Origin: Scandinavium goeteborgense
Lineage (GTDB): Bacteria > Pseudomonadota > Gammaproteobacteria > Enterobacterales > Enterobacteriaceae
Direction of reading: 5' to 3'
Length of the DNA stretch: 64,000 bases
Assembly: GCF_003935895.2 (NCBI RefSeq)
Contig: NZ_CP054058.1
Location: forward strand, 992,001 to 1,056,000
The translations under genes were made by a program, and so were the position numbers. The notes beneath the pieces are model-generated. The model was not told where the DNA came from and searched no databases. It was given only the letters and a program-made list of their open reading frames with translations. Shown piece by piece: positions 8,711 to 16,929 of the stretch (the first letter of the stretch is position 1; each line of letters opens with the position of its first letter).

Positions 8711-9046
8711 ATGCAGGGAATGAACCGGGAAACCGGAAAACCGCTCTCAGCGACTGACCATATACGTCAGTCGGTGCAGGACATTCTGAGCACACCGCTG
8801 GGCTCCCGCGTCATGTTGCCGGGTTACGGCAGTAATCTGCTCCGGCTGGTGGACCATCCGGCGGATCATGTCACGGCGGTTCGCGTGGTAATGGCGACAG
8901 CCGTGGCGATTGCCCGCTGGGAGCCTCGCGTCACGATTAACACCATTGAGGTGCTGAAAGCCGGTGAAGGGCAAATCATTGTCACTATCCGGGCGACGGA
9001 CACCGAGAATCAGCGCGCGGTTTTGCTGGAGAACATCAAACTATGA
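8711..9046 (+). CDS. Baseplate wedge protein gpW (gp25-like)
   Basis: A 111-residue protein of the P2 gpW / T4 gp25 family with the family signature IRQSVQDILSTPLGSRVMLP followed by GYGSNLLRL. These proteins join the wedge to the tail sheath. It overlaps gpJ by four bases. A second ATG three codons in (MNRETG) would give 108 residues and cannot be excluded. Confidence 0.9.
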   Translation: MQGMNRETGKPLSATDHIRQSVQDILSTPLGSRVMLPGYGSNLLRLVDHPADHVTAVRVVMATAVAIARWEPRVTINTIEVLKAGEGQIIVTIRATDTENQRAVLLENIKL

Positions 9047-9969
9047 ACACCATTGACCTCAGCCAGCTCCCGCCGCCGCAGGCGGTGGAAATGCCGACCT
9101 TTAAAGTCATGAAGGCGCAGCGGCTGGCAGAGTTGCAGGCACTGAGTCCGGTATTCACTGCCCTGGTTGAAAGTGACCCGGCGATGAAACTACTGGAAAT
9201 TCTGGTTTACCGCGAAATGGTCAACGTCGCGCGTTTTAACTCGGGTGTCTGGGCCGTGCTGCTGGCGTATGCCAAAGGAAGCGACCTGGATCAGCTGGGC
9301 GCGAATTATGACGTGTCCCGCCTGGTCATTACGCCGGGAGACGACAGCACTATTCCGCCAACTGCGGCGGTGATGGAAAGCGATGACGCATTCCGGCTGC
9401 GTATTCGTCTGTCCTGGTATGCGCGCAATACCGCAGGCTCGGTTCAGGCTTACGAGTTTTTCACCCTGTCAGCTGACGGGAGCGTGGCGGATGCGCGGGC
9501 GTATGGCCCTGCGGAATCTGCTGATATCGAACCCGGTCATGTTCATGTCTACCCGTTGAGCAATGAGGGAGACGGCACACCGTCGGATGCACTTCTGCAG
9601 ACCGTGAGTGATGCGCTGAATGACGAGTATGTGCGCCCCCTGACGGATTACCTCAGCGTGCTGGCACCGACGGTCATTAACTATGAGGTGACCGCCACGC
9701 TCATCATTGCCGACGGCCCGGATGCCGACACCGTCGAGACAGCGGCTGAAAACGCGATGCAGCGCTACGCCGACAGCGTTCACAAGATTGGTACCGGCGT
9801 TTCGCTGGCAGGCGTTTACCGCGCACTGAAACAACCCGGTGTGGATGACGTGACGCTGGATTCACCGCTGGCCACTATTCCGGTCGGGATGGGAGAAGTG
9901 TCCTTCTGTACCGGCATTAATCTGACCATCGTAAGGGGGAGCGATGTACCGGACACTCCTGCCGCCTAA
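9043..9969 (+). CDS. Baseplate assembly protein gpJ
   Basis: A 308-residue protein of the P2 gpJ family (P2 gpJ is 302 residues), with the family start region DLSQLPPPQAVE and the middle stretch FRLRIRLSWYARNTAGS. It forms the baseplate wedge together with gpW and gpI. The gene is flanked by W and I with short overlaps, as in P2. Confidence 0.92.
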   Translation: MNTIDLSQLPPPQAVEMPTFKVMKAQRLAELQALSPVFTALVESDPAMKLLEILVYREMVNVARFNSGVWAVLLAYAKGSDLDQLGANYDVSRLVITPGDDSTIPPTAAVMESDDAFRLRIRLSWYARNTAGSVQAYEFFTLSADGSVADARAYGPAESADIEPGHVHVYPLSNEGDGTPSDALLQTVSDALNDEYVRPLTDYLSVLAPTVINYEVTATLIIADGPDADTVETAAENAMQRYADSVHKIGTGVSLAGVYRALKQPGVDDVTLDSPLATIPVGMGEVSFCTGINLTIVRGSDVPDTPAA

Positions 9970-10483
9970 CGCGACACAAAGTGAACAGGCGCTCGAGCAG
10001 GTGATGGGGCACATGAGCGACCAGCCCATCGATATCCGCATTGTCAAAAATCCAGACCTGTGTCCCGCCGAATTGCTGCCCTGGCTTGCCTGGGAATATG
10101 CGATCACCTACTGGGATGCGAACTGGACGGAAGCGCAAGAGCGCAGCGTTATCAAAAACGCCCCGAAGGTGAACAAAACACGCGGTACCGTCGGCGCGGT
10201 GAAACATGCGCTGCAGGCGGTGGGCCGCTCCATCGATGTGGTGGAGTGGTTCAGGGATTCGCCCGTCGGAGAACCGTATACCTTCCGCGTGCTGGTTAAC
10301 GGTTACGCCGTGACTGCCGACGAGCTGAAGCTCATCACCCAGCAGGTTGCGGATGCGAAGAACGCCCGCAGCTGGATGAGCGATATCCAGATTGGCGAAC
10401 AGTCGGTCGCCGGGGCTATTTATTGCGGCGGCGCCAGCGTCGTGCAGCACACCATCAGAATCACAGGAAAACGCGATGAGTGA
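9944..10483 (+). CDS. Tail protein gpI
   Basis: A 179-residue protein of the P2 gpI family (P2 gpI is 176 residues), with LLPPNATQSEQALEQ near the start and the ELLPWLAWEYAITYWD motif in the middle. It anchors tail fibres to the baseplate. The start lies 26 bases inside gpJ and the end overlaps the tail fibre gene by eight bases. Confidence 0.92.
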   Translation: MYRTLLPPNATQSEQALEQVMGHMSDQPIDIRIVKNPDLCPAELLPWLAWEYAITYWDANWTEAQERSVIKNAPKVNKTRGTVGAVKHALQAVGRSIDVVEWFRDSPVGEPYTFRVLVNGYAVTADELKLITQQVADAKNARSWMSDIQIGEQSVAGAIYCGGASVVQHTIRITGKRDE

Positions 10484-11951
10484 TTACTATTTATTGATAA
10501 CCGATGCCGGGAAAGCGCTGGAGGTTGTCGCGCACGCCAGCGGTGCGCCGGTCAGCCTGACCGACTTTGCGGTCGGGGACGGCGGAGGCTCGCCGGTGAC
10601 ACCCGATGCCACGCAAACCGCGCTTACCAACGAAACCTTTCGCGATGTCCTCAGCTCGTTAAACGTCAGCGTGACTGATGCGTCGGTGCTCGAGGCAGAG
10701 TGCATTATTCCGGCCAGCAGCGGCGGCTATACCCTCCGTGAAATTGGCATTTTTGCCGATGACGGCACGCTGTACGCGGTCGGGAATTTTGCAGAGCAGG
10801 AGAAACCTGCCCCGGACAGCGGCTACGCGGCATCGCTGAAAATTCTGGCTGACCTGGTGGTCTCCGATACCCGCGATATTACGCTGAACGTTCAGGACGG
10901 GAGCTATCTCACCGAGACGCAGGCCGACACGATTTATCTGCGCCAGGATAAGCGCCTGGGCGAAATCGCAGAACTGGGAGCAGATGCTCAGGCAGAGGCG
11001 CGTGAAAATATAGGGTGTGGGACAGCAGCGGCGGCTGATACTACCGTGAGTCGCTCAGACACCACTGCGGGGCGTGTTTTGCAGGTTGGGGATTATGGAC
11101 AAGGCTCAACGACAGGCACAACCCAGTTGTCCTCCATTTTTGATATTACCTGCACGGAAATTCGCTCAGCCATTGGAGCCGGAGGGGGCGCTAATGCTAC
11201 GAAGGGCATGCCGGAAAACTCAGAGAACACCCGCTTCAGTGTAAATATTTATAGCGTATACGCCAGTCAGTTCTGGGTAGAACTGATTAGCACTAAGCAG
11301 ACATATACCGGGATGGTTTATACCGATACAAAAGACCCGGTAAACTGGACGCAACATTATACAGATCACTATAAACCGGCAGCTGTTGATTGTGATGCCG
11401 TTTCAGCATCGCAAGGTGGCACGTTTCAAAAGGTCGTTAATTTTAATGGCGGTTTGAATGTACTCCAGAACAATACGGGTATTTATGGCGGAAACGATGC
11501 GGCCGGATTTACAAGCGATAACCTGCTGCTTAAATCCTGGTATGGAATTGGATTTTATTGCACTGAAAATGATGCCGGTCCGGAGATCGGAATTACCGGT
11601 TATATAAACACCCGTACTGGCCGTCTGGAGATGAAAGAGCAAATTATTCCTGGTAACTATGGGAATTTTGATGCTCGTTATCAAAAAGTCAATACTGCAT
11701 CGAAGGCCGGGAATGGATGGTTTAAAGATACTAACACAGGTCTGATTATTCAATTTGGTCATGGGAGTTACACCAAAAATTCGCGAATAACGTTCCCAGT
11801 CGCTTTTCCAAATGCGTGTGTTGGGCCTGTTGGAAACGACTCTGGCACGGGCCTTGTCGGGGTCTCGCTGGGTGCATTTGATAAAACCGGATTTACAATG
11901 TACGCCGAGGAAGGTTCTGTCTCACTTAGCTGGATAGCGATAGGTTATTAA
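10476..11951 (+). CDS. Tail fibre protein gpH-like
   Basis: A 491-residue tail fibre. Residues 1 to about 150 match the conserved P2 gpH baseplate-attachment head ([18 protein letters not shown]). Then comes a short collagen-free linker with a QADTIYLRQ-type repeat motif, then a host-recognition part. The last 300 codons are visibly AT-richer than the first part, with a [16 protein letters not shown] motif common in phage fibre tips. The start follows ACAGGAAAACGCG. P2 gpH is 669 residues, so this fibre is short. The distal part is probably horizontally exchanged. Confidence 0.87.
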   Translation: MSDYYLLITDAGKALEVVAHASGAPVSLTDFAVGDGGGSPVTPDATQTALTNETFRDVLSSLNVSVTDASVLEAECIIPASSGGYTLREIGIFADDGTLYAVGNFAEQEKPAPDSGYAASLKILADLVVSDTRDITLNVQDGSYLTETQADTIYLRQDKRLGEIAELGADAQAEARENIGCGTAAAADTTVSRSDTTAGRVLQVGDYGQGSTTGTTQLSSIFDITCTEIRSAIGAGGGANATKGMPENSENTRFSVNIYSVYASQFWVELISTKQTYTGMVYTDTKDPVNWTQHYTDHYKPAAVDCDAVSASQGGTFQKVVNFNGGLNVLQNNTGIYGGNDAAGFTSDNLLLKSWYGIGFYCTENDAGPEIGITGYINTRTGRLEMKEQIIPGNYGNFDARYQKVNTASKAGNGWFKDTNTGLIIQFGHGSYTKNSRITFPVAFPNACVGPVGNDSGTGLVGVSLGAFDKTGFTMYAEEGSVSLSWIAIGY

Positions 11952-11952
11952 T

Positions 11953-12384
11953 ATGACAATTTACTTTAGCGCATCTGCAATGGGTTTTTTTGATGACTCC
12001 CTGAAAGCCGACTATAAAAAGTCAGGTTCATGGCCACCGGATGCTGCTCAGATTACCCAGGTCAAATATGAAACGCTCCTCAACGGTCAGTCAAACGGCA
12101 ATATTATTACTGTAAATGAAAGTGGTTCGCCAATACTGACTGCGCCCCCACCGCCAACTCCGGAAGAAAGTATTGCACAGGCTGAAACCACCAAATCGTC
12201 ATTAATGGCAACGGCCAGCGCCGCAATTGCCCCGCTTCAGGACGCGGTTGACCTGGGGATTGCGACAGATAAAGAGGTAGAGCAGCTAAACGCCTGGAAA
12301 ACATATCGCGTGGAGGTCAATCGGGTGGATACATCGACAGCCCCTGATATTGAATGGCCTTCAACACCATCCTTAATTATTTAA
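11953..12384 (+). CDS. Tail fibre assembly protein (Tfa/gpG-like)
   Basis: A 143-residue tail fibre assembly chaperone starting one base after the fibre stop. It has the family layout: an N-terminal aromatic [11 protein letters not shown], a middle [12 protein letters not shown], a Pro linker (PPPPTPEE) and the C-terminal helix ending in [15 protein letters not shown] followed by WP. Such proteins are needed to trimerise the cognate fibre tip, so it probably co-evolves with the preceding gene. Confidence 0.92.
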   Translation: MTIYFSASAMGFFDDSLKADYKKSGSWPPDAAQITQVKYETLLNGQSNGNIITVNESGSPILTAPPPPTPEESIAQAETTKSSLMATASAAIAPLQDAVDLGIATDKEVEQLNAWKTYRVEVNRVDTSTAPDIEWPSTPSLII

Positions 12385-12397
12385 CTCCGGAGTTTCC

Positions 12398-13234
12398 ATG
12401 TTTAGACATAACAAATCGCGTTTGCGAGGATTTTCCCTGTGCGCTTTTCAGACCCGCATGAATGCGGTCTGGTTTAACGGTGGCGTGAATGACGTGCAGG
12501 CTGAGTGCCTGGCGGGATTCACCGCTGCCTATCTCATTTACAACAACGTGCTGGGCCGTCATGTGCCGGTGAGCTGGCTGGCCTATGTGCTCGCCACGAC
12601 CTATCACGAAACGGCAGCGACCATGCAACCGGTCGAGGAGTACGGCAAAGGGGCGGGGCGTCCGTACGGCGAACCGGACCCGGAGACCGGGCAGGTTTAC
12701 GACGGGCGCGGCTACGTCCAGCTGACCTGGAAAGACAATTATCAGAAGGCGCAGGCGCAGGTGGTGGACTTCCTGACGCTCCAGCACGACGTGCCGCTGG
12801 TGATGCAGCCTGATTTAGCGATGACGCCATGGGTGGCAGCGCAGGTGGCGATTAACGGGATGGCGGAAGGGTGGTTCACCGGCAAGGCGCTGGCGGATTA
12901 CCTGACCGATACGACGACCGACTACGTCAATGCGCGCCGCATTATCAACGGTACCGATAAAGCGCAACTCATCGCGGCGTATGCCACTGAAGCGCAGGCC
13001 GCACTCGAGCTGGCGCACGGGAAAGGGATTATCCGTTGTCAGGTAAAAGAGGGCGCCAGCGGCGATGACGTGCGCGAGCTCCAGCTGATGCTCGGCCTGA
13101 AACCTGACGGGAGCGCGGGACCGGATACGGTCAACGGCATCATGGCGTTCCAGGCGGCGCACTTGCTGGCGGTCGACGGGGTCTGCGGGAAAGATACCTG
13201 GGCGGCACTCGACCAGGAGGTCTACGGCGTATGA
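12398..13234 (+). CDS. Endolysin: chitinase/lysozyme-fold domain plus peptidoglycan-binding domain
   Basis: A 278-residue cell-wall hydrolase. The catalytic part has TTYHETAATM with the likely catalytic Glu, then GRGYVQLTWKDNY, typical of the GH19-like phage endolysins. The C-terminal 65 residues (GASGDDVRELQLMLGL ... GVCGKDTWAAL) form a peptidoglycan-binding domain. I chose the ATG with CGGAG seven bases upstream; a second ATG 20 codons later lacks a ribosome site. There is no signal peptide or signal-anchor, so it should need a holin, which is not adjacent. Placement within the tail operon, after the fibre genes, is unlike P2. Confidence 0.87.
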   Translation: MFRHNKSRLRGFSLCAFQTRMNAVWFNGGVNDVQAECLAGFTAAYLIYNNVLGRHVPVSWLAYVLATTYHETAATMQPVEEYGKGAGRPYGEPDPETGQVYDGRGYVQLTWKDNYQKAQAQVVDFLTLQHDVPLVMQPDLAMTPWVAAQVAINGMAEGWFTGKALADYLTDTTTDYVNARRIINGTDKAQLIAAYATEAQAALELAHGKGIIRCQVKEGASGDDVRELQLMLGLKPDGSAGPDTVNGIMAFQAAHLLAVDGVCGKDTWAALDQEVYGV

Positions 13235-13401
13235 AAGCTCTGATGTTAATCGCCGCACTGGTCCTGTCCGGATGCTCGGGAACCTGGGTCCATATCGAAG
13301 AGTCCGGGAGCCAGCAGGCCTGTGCGCCGGTGGTGAGTGTGGAAAGTCTCGGCAACAGCGTCACGGTCTCCGATCACTCTCAATGTAAGGCGAACCAATG
13401 A
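13231..13401 (+). CDS. Small phage lipoprotein A
   Basis: A 56-residue lipoprotein: MKALMLIAALVLSGC gives a signal peptide with an LSGC lipobox and Cys15 as the acylation site. The mature part is about 42 residues, contains two more Cys and is rich in Ser and Val. It overlaps the endolysin stop and the next gene start by ATGA on both sides, so it belongs to the lysis cassette. Small outer-membrane lipoproteins there are often Rz1-like spanins, but it lacks the Pro-rich mature region of Rz1, and the next gene is also a lipoprotein. Superinfection exclusion is another possibility. Function unknown. Confidence 0.72.
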   Translation: MKALMLIAALVLSGCSGTWVHIEESGSQQACAPVVSVESLGNSVTVSDHSQCKANQ

Positions 13402-13571
13402 AAAAAGCAGTTCAGGTGATCACCACCCTGATGTTGTGCACGGTGATGGCTGGGTGCTCGAACATCATCACCTACGTCCGGCACGATGAAACCAAAGGCA
13501 ACATTCAGTGCAGCGGTGACCAGGCCCTGAAGCGCGACAGCCAATGTCACGCTACCGCCACCACCAAATAA
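13398..13571 (+). CDS. Small phage lipoprotein B
   Basis: A 57-residue lipoprotein with signal sequence MKKAVQVITTLMLCTVMAGC; VMAGC is the lipobox and Cys20 the acylation site. The mature part is about 38 residues with two Cys (NIQCSGD, DSQCHAT) and no membrane segment or coiled coil, so it does not look like an inner-membrane spanin. It overlaps lipoprotein A by four bases and is followed by a terminator. Both proteins end in a Cys-containing tail, suggesting a disulfide-linked pair, but that is an inference. Confidence 0.7.
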   Translation: MKKAVQVITTLMLCTVMAGCSNIITYVRHDETKGNIQCSGDQALKRDSQCHATATTK

Positions 13572-13591
13572 CCCACCCATTCAGTTTACAG

Positions 13592-13613
13592 ACCCGCTCC
13601 GGCGGGTTTTTTT
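13592..13613 (+). terminator. Terminator after the lysis genes
   Basis: ACCCGC and GCGGGT pair around a TCCG loop and are followed by seven T. It separates the lysis cassette from the sheath-tube genes. Confidence 0.85.
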
Positions 13614-13627
13614 ATGTGGAGAGCATT

Positions 13628-15121
13628 ATGGATTTACACGGTACCCGGACCAGTGAAACAGACAACGCCGCGAAACAAATCACCACCGTCAATATGTCGG
13701 TGATCGGCATCGTCGGTACAGCGCCGCTGGCCCAGCGCGGTGAAGTGGCGACCTTGACCACCGGCAGCTCGCTGCTGAACAACCAGATTGTGTTCAGCGC
13801 GACGCGCAGCGGCAAAGACGGTAATCAGTTGAATGTGCTGGCGACCACCGGAGAAGCGGATTCATCCGGCGGAGCTGCCACGCTGGCCTTTTTCGAAGAT
13901 GAACAGCTGACCATCATTCTTGGCACTGACGGCGACGGCGTAATCAGTGCCACGGCAGCGGATGTGGTGGCTGCTGTCGGCGAGCTGGATCTAGGCCTGG
14001 CAGAGCTCAGCATTACCGCCGCGCTGCCGGAGGGGATGATCGGCGCAGGCATCATGTTGCCATTTGGCGCCACGGCACTGGCCGGAGGCGAGAATGAGCC
14101 TTTCCCGTTGTTCACGCCGTCCCTCATTTCTGGCAGCCGCAGTCAGGCTAAAAAGCTGGGCTATGCAGGCACGCTGTATGACGATATGTACGACATCCTA
14201 AATCAGATTGGCGCCCTGGTGATGGTGGTGCGTGTCCCGGAAATCCCGTCAGAAGACCTGCAACGCGCGGCGATTATTCAGGGTATCGAGGCGCTGAAAC
14301 TGGGGCAGTCCAGCCTCAACTACAACCCGCGCATCCTTATTGCGCCGGAGTGGAGTACCGACGACGGTGTCGGTAAAGCCCTCGAGAGCATGGCGAACCA
14401 GTGCCGGGCCGTGGCCTACCTCGACTCGCCCTCGATGGCGACGCCGGAAGAGGTCGCCCGCCGTGGCCAGCAGTATGGCGCCCGCGTGGAAATCCTGCGA
14501 CCACGCATCATGGTCACCAGCGACGTCACCGGCAAAAGCACCAGCCGCCCGTATTCCGCTGCCGCTGCCGGTCACCGGGTCCGTATCGACAGCGATTACG
14601 GTTACTGGTGGTCGAAGTCCAATCACGAGGTTTACGGCTTTACCGGTCTCGAGCAGGTGGACAGCTTCCTCGTGGGCGATGAGACCTGCGTGGTGAACCA
14701 GCTCAACCAGGCGAACGTCAGCACCGTCGTGATGCTCGATGCCTACAAGCACTGGGGCAACCGCTTGTGTACGGACGACCCGCAGTATCGATTCGAATCG
14801 GTGCGCCGGACGATGGATGCCATCGAGGATTCAATCCAGCTGATGGTGACCAAAAACTATCTGGATCGCCCGATTGATAAAGCGTTCGCTACCTCGATTG
14901 TCGGCTCGGTAAACAGCTACCTGCGTCAGCAGACAAAGCTGGGCGTACTCAACGGGGGACGCTGCTGGCTGGATCCTGACCTCAACACTGCTGAATCACT
15001 GGCAGCCGGTAAGGTGTATTTCAATGTGGCCATCGGGCCAAAATCACCGGCAGAAGAAATCACCGCGACCTACGCTATCGACAACACCTACACCGTTCAG
15101 GCATTCAGCCTTGCCGCCTGA
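13628..15121 (+). CDS. Contractile tail sheath protein (P2 FI family)
   Basis: A 497-residue tail sheath protein that contracts to drive the tube into the cell. The N-terminus (MDLHGTRTSE, VNMSVIGIVGTAP) and the C-terminal part (FATSIVGSVNSYLRQQTKLG, then GGRCWLDP) are typical of the family. Residues about 60-150 form an inserted Ala/Gly-rich domain, making it about 100 residues longer than P2 FI (396). The ATG follows GTGGAGAGC. It precedes the second tube gene by 12 bases, as FI precedes FII in P2. Confidence 0.93.
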   Translation: MDLHGTRTSETDNAAKQITTVNMSVIGIVGTAPLAQRGEVATLTTGSSLLNNQIVFSATRSGKDGNQLNVLATTGEADSSGGAATLAFFEDEQLTIILGTDGDGVISATAADVVAAVGELDLGLAELSITAALPEGMIGAGIMLPFGATALAGGENEPFPLFTPSLISGSRSQAKKLGYAGTLYDDMYDILNQIGALVMVVRVPEIPSEDLQRAAIIQGIEALKLGQSSLNYNPRILIAPEWSTDDGVGKALESMANQCRAVAYLDSPSMATPEEVARRGQQYGARVEILRPRIMVTSDVTGKSTSRPYSAAAAGHRVRIDSDYGYWWSKSNHEVYGFTGLEQVDSFLVGDETCVVNQLNQANVSTVVMLDAYKHWGNRLCTDDPQYRFESVRRTMDAIEDSIQLMVTKNYLDRPIDKAFATSIVGSVNSYLRQQTKLGVLNGGRCWLDPDLNTAESLAAGKVYFNVAIGPKSPAEEITATYAIDNTYTVQAFSLAA

Positions 15122-15133
15122 TAAGGAATCAAC

Positions 15134-15643
15134 ATGAATACTGGATTTATCTACTCAAAATCAGGGCTGTGGTTGGGCAACAACACCCGCGTGGCGGGCG
15201 TTCTGTCGCTGACGCCGCCAGCCATCACCGCGACCATCGGCAATTACAAAACCACCTGGATGGATATGGCCACGCCGGTGGATAACGGCATGGAGCCTAT
15301 GCAGACCGAGTTTAAGGTCGGGACCGACCCGGATGTGCTGGCGCTGTTTGGCTTCATTCCCGGCAGCTCAACCCGCGTACAGGTTCGCCGTACGTATCGT
15401 GACACCGACGGCGTGCTGCACACCTTCGTGGATGAAATGGAAGGTCTCATCGGCACCATTACCCCAGACGAAGCCGGGACCGACAGCAAAGAGGGCGTGG
15501 GGATGTCAGTGACCATGAATCTCAGCTATTACAAGCTGACGGTCGACGGAAAAGAAATCTACGAGATTGACCCGGCGAACATGATCCGCAGCATTAACGG
15601 CGTGAACGTTCTTGCCGACGAGAAAGACGCGCTGCTGATGTAA
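15134..15643 (+). CDS. Tail tube protein FII, second copy
   Basis: A 169-residue major tail tube protein (P2 FII is 172 residues), directly after the sheath in the canonical FI-FII order, with an AAGGAATC ribosome site. Motifs include LTPPAITATIGNYK, VRRTYRDTDG and DEMEGLIGTI. Because of its position this copy is the likely main tube subunit. It is a paralogue of the tube-like protein at 6959-7465. Confidence 0.92.
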   Translation: MNTGFIYSKSGLWLGNNTRVAGVLSLTPPAITATIGNYKTTWMDMATPVDNGMEPMQTEFKVGTDPDVLALFGFIPGSSTRVQVRRTYRDTDGVLHTFVDEMEGLIGTITPDEAGTDSKEGVGMSVTMNLSYYKLTVDGKEIYEIDPANMIRSINGVNVLADEKDALLM

Positions 15644-15715
15644 TTGACTGATGGGATTAGAATGATCAGCAGGAATACGACCGTAAAATAGGTGTACCAC
15701 GGAGTCAGAAAAGAT

Positions 15716-15749
15716 AAAACCCCGTGGGTGCGTTGCATGTCGGGGTTTT
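15716..15749. terminator. Bidirectional terminator between tube gene and cargo gene
   Basis: AAAACCCCG and CGGGGTTTT pair around a 16-base loop. It has A and T flanks on both sides, so it can stop the tail operon from the left and the oppositely oriented secreted-protein gene from the right. Confidence 0.75.
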
Positions 15750-15837
15750 GCCTAAAGCCATAAGAAGAACTGTTGGACAGTGATGCGCTAAGAGCAGGCG
15801 TTTTGACATTATAATGATATGGAGAATAGGATATTCA

Positions 15838-16275
15838 CTATTCAACTTCGAGACATTCTTGATCTAGTGTTAGCCCACCATTACCATTCATAACAAAAAC
15901 ATTGAAGGTTCCATTTTCATCATTGTATTCAAAATACAAAGGGTCAGACTCTAACGTTTTACCTTCTGAATCAGTCATGACTGTAGGGTTTAGCTCGATC
16001 CATCTATTGTCTTCGAGATGTTTAGCATAAAATTTATCACCCGTATTCCTAACGACTGGTGACATAGCTTTAGTGTTCGGGTCATAGTATTGAATGTTAG
16101 ATGTTACTTGAAGTGTTAGAACTCGAGTCTTTGGGTTCTCTTTTACATGATAAACCGTGTCAGAATTATAGATTTTTTTCATGTAAGGGAAAGCCGCAGA
16201 CTCTGAACAAGTAAAATCAGTCGCATAACCTTGAAATGATACTATCAACAACAATGCTAGCACATTAATTTTCAT
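15838..16275 (-). CDS. Small secreted protein, candidate lysogenic-conversion (moron) gene
   Basis: A 145-residue protein on the strand opposite to the tail operon. It begins with a clear signal peptide (MKINVLALLLIVSFQGYA), after which Cys23 and Cys141 of the precursor may form a disulfide. The mature part is polar and probably beta-rich, with no family motif I recognise. A reading from an ATG 39 bases upstream is possible but would hide the signal peptide behind 13 residues. The gene is visibly AT-richer than its neighbours and has its own flanking promoter and terminator, as expected for cargo expressed from the prophage. Confidence 0.7.
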   Translation of the reverse strand: MKINVLALLLIVSFQGYATDFTCSESAAFPYMKKIYNSDTVYHVKENPKTRVLTLQVTSNIQYYDPNTKAMSPVVRNTGDKFYAKHLEDNRWIELNPTVMTDSEGKTLESDPLYFEYNDENGTFNVFVMNGNGGLTLDQECLEVE

Positions 16276-16352
16276 TGATTGAAACACTCTGTATACATGC
16301 CAAATAAACTTCATCTAATGGAGTTTGAAATTAAAGCATGTCGGCCGTTTAA

Positions 16353-16380
16353 ATTTTATTTGATTAAGATAATGAATCAA
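16353..16380 (-). promoter_or_regulatory. Putative promoter of the secreted cargo gene
   Basis: On the minus strand TTGATT and TAAAAT are separated by 16 bases, about 75 bases upstream of the chosen start codon. The boxes are good but not perfect matches to sigma-70 consensus in an AT-rich stretch. Confidence 0.45.
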
Positions 16381-16486
16381 AAACCTTTGGGTACTCATTA
16401 GAGACATAACTATTTCTGTCTGCTCTGAACGTTATTATACAGGCATTTGTCTCTAAAACCATTCTCCACCAACAAAACCTCATAAC

Positions 16487-16507
16487 AGCACCTTCGGGTG
16501 CTTTTTT
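16487..16507 (+). terminator. Terminator upstream of gene E
   Basis: AGCACC and GGTGCT pair around a TTCG tetraloop and are followed by six T. It lies just before the tail assembly chaperone gene and may be the original end of the FI-FII transcript, now separated from it by the cargo insertion. Confidence 0.8.
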
Positions 16508-16525
16508 CATTTAAGGAACCATGAA

Positions 16526-16813
16526 ATGACTTATCCAGCTAACACCACCCTAATCACCTTATCCCGTCCAATGAAACTGAACGGCGAAGATGTTGAATCC
16601 ATCCAGATGCGTGAGCCAACGGTGTTCGACAAACTGCTGTTCGAGAAAAATAAAGGCGCCGCGCTTGAGAAAGAAGTGGCGATGATTGCGGGCCTTTGCA
16701 GCCTTAACCCTGGGGATCTGCACCAGCTTCCAGCTTATGACTACGATCAGCTGACGGAGGCATTTAACGATTTTTTGCTGCCACCGGCGGAGCGCTCGAA
16801 CCTGAGTTCCTGA
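16526..16813 (+). CDS. Tail assembly chaperone gpE (short form)
   Basis: A 95-residue protein of the P2 gpE family (P2 gpE is 91 residues), lying before the tape measure gene. Such proteins chaperone the tape measure during tail assembly. The start ATG follows TTAAGGAACC; an ATG five bases earlier runs into a stop after two codons. Near the 3' end it carries the T TTT TTG slippery site that allows the longer E+E' product. Confidence 0.88.
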   Translation: MTYPANTTLITLSRPMKLNGEDVESIQMREPTVFDKLLFEKNKGAALEKEVAMIAGLCSLNPGDLHQLPAYDYDQLTEAFNDFLLPPAERSNLSS

Positions 16814-16929
16814 ACAATCAGCCGGGGATCACATACTGGTGCCGCATTACGTTCAGCGAGCAGCTCACACTGCCGCTGAGTATCTGGCGGCGCTATCTGA
16901 AAAAGGCCATTAAGCAGAGCGCGGCGTAA
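16526..16929 (+). CDS. gpE+E' long form by programmed -1 frameshift
   Basis: The zero frame reads GAT TTT TTG at 16769-16777, so T_TTT_TTG permits a tandem -1 slip. In the -1 frame the reading continues for 50 sense codons (starting with GCT GCC ACC, including an ITYWC and an IWRRYLKKA segment) to a TAA at 16927 that overlaps the tape measure start. The product would be about 134 residues; P2 E+E' is 142 and uses the same slippery heptamer in the same place. The frame and site are seen directly; use of the site is inferred from P2. Confidence 0.82.
16771..16777 (+). other. T TTT TTG ribosomal slippery site
   Basis: This heptamer is positioned in the zero frame of gpE as X_XXX_XXG and sits 11 codons before the gpE stop, with the -1 frame open downstream. 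It is the P2 E/E' slippery sequence. Confidence 0.82.

Noticed and set aside
13231-13571. Rz/Rz1 spanin pair
   Set aside because: Both genes encode lipoproteins and neither has an N-terminal anchor followed by a coiled coil, so the standard i-spanin is absent. Kept as an unknown pair.
15838-16314. Cargo protein starting 13 codons upstream of the chosen start
   Set aside because: The longer form hides the signal peptide behind an extra stretch and has no ribosome site.
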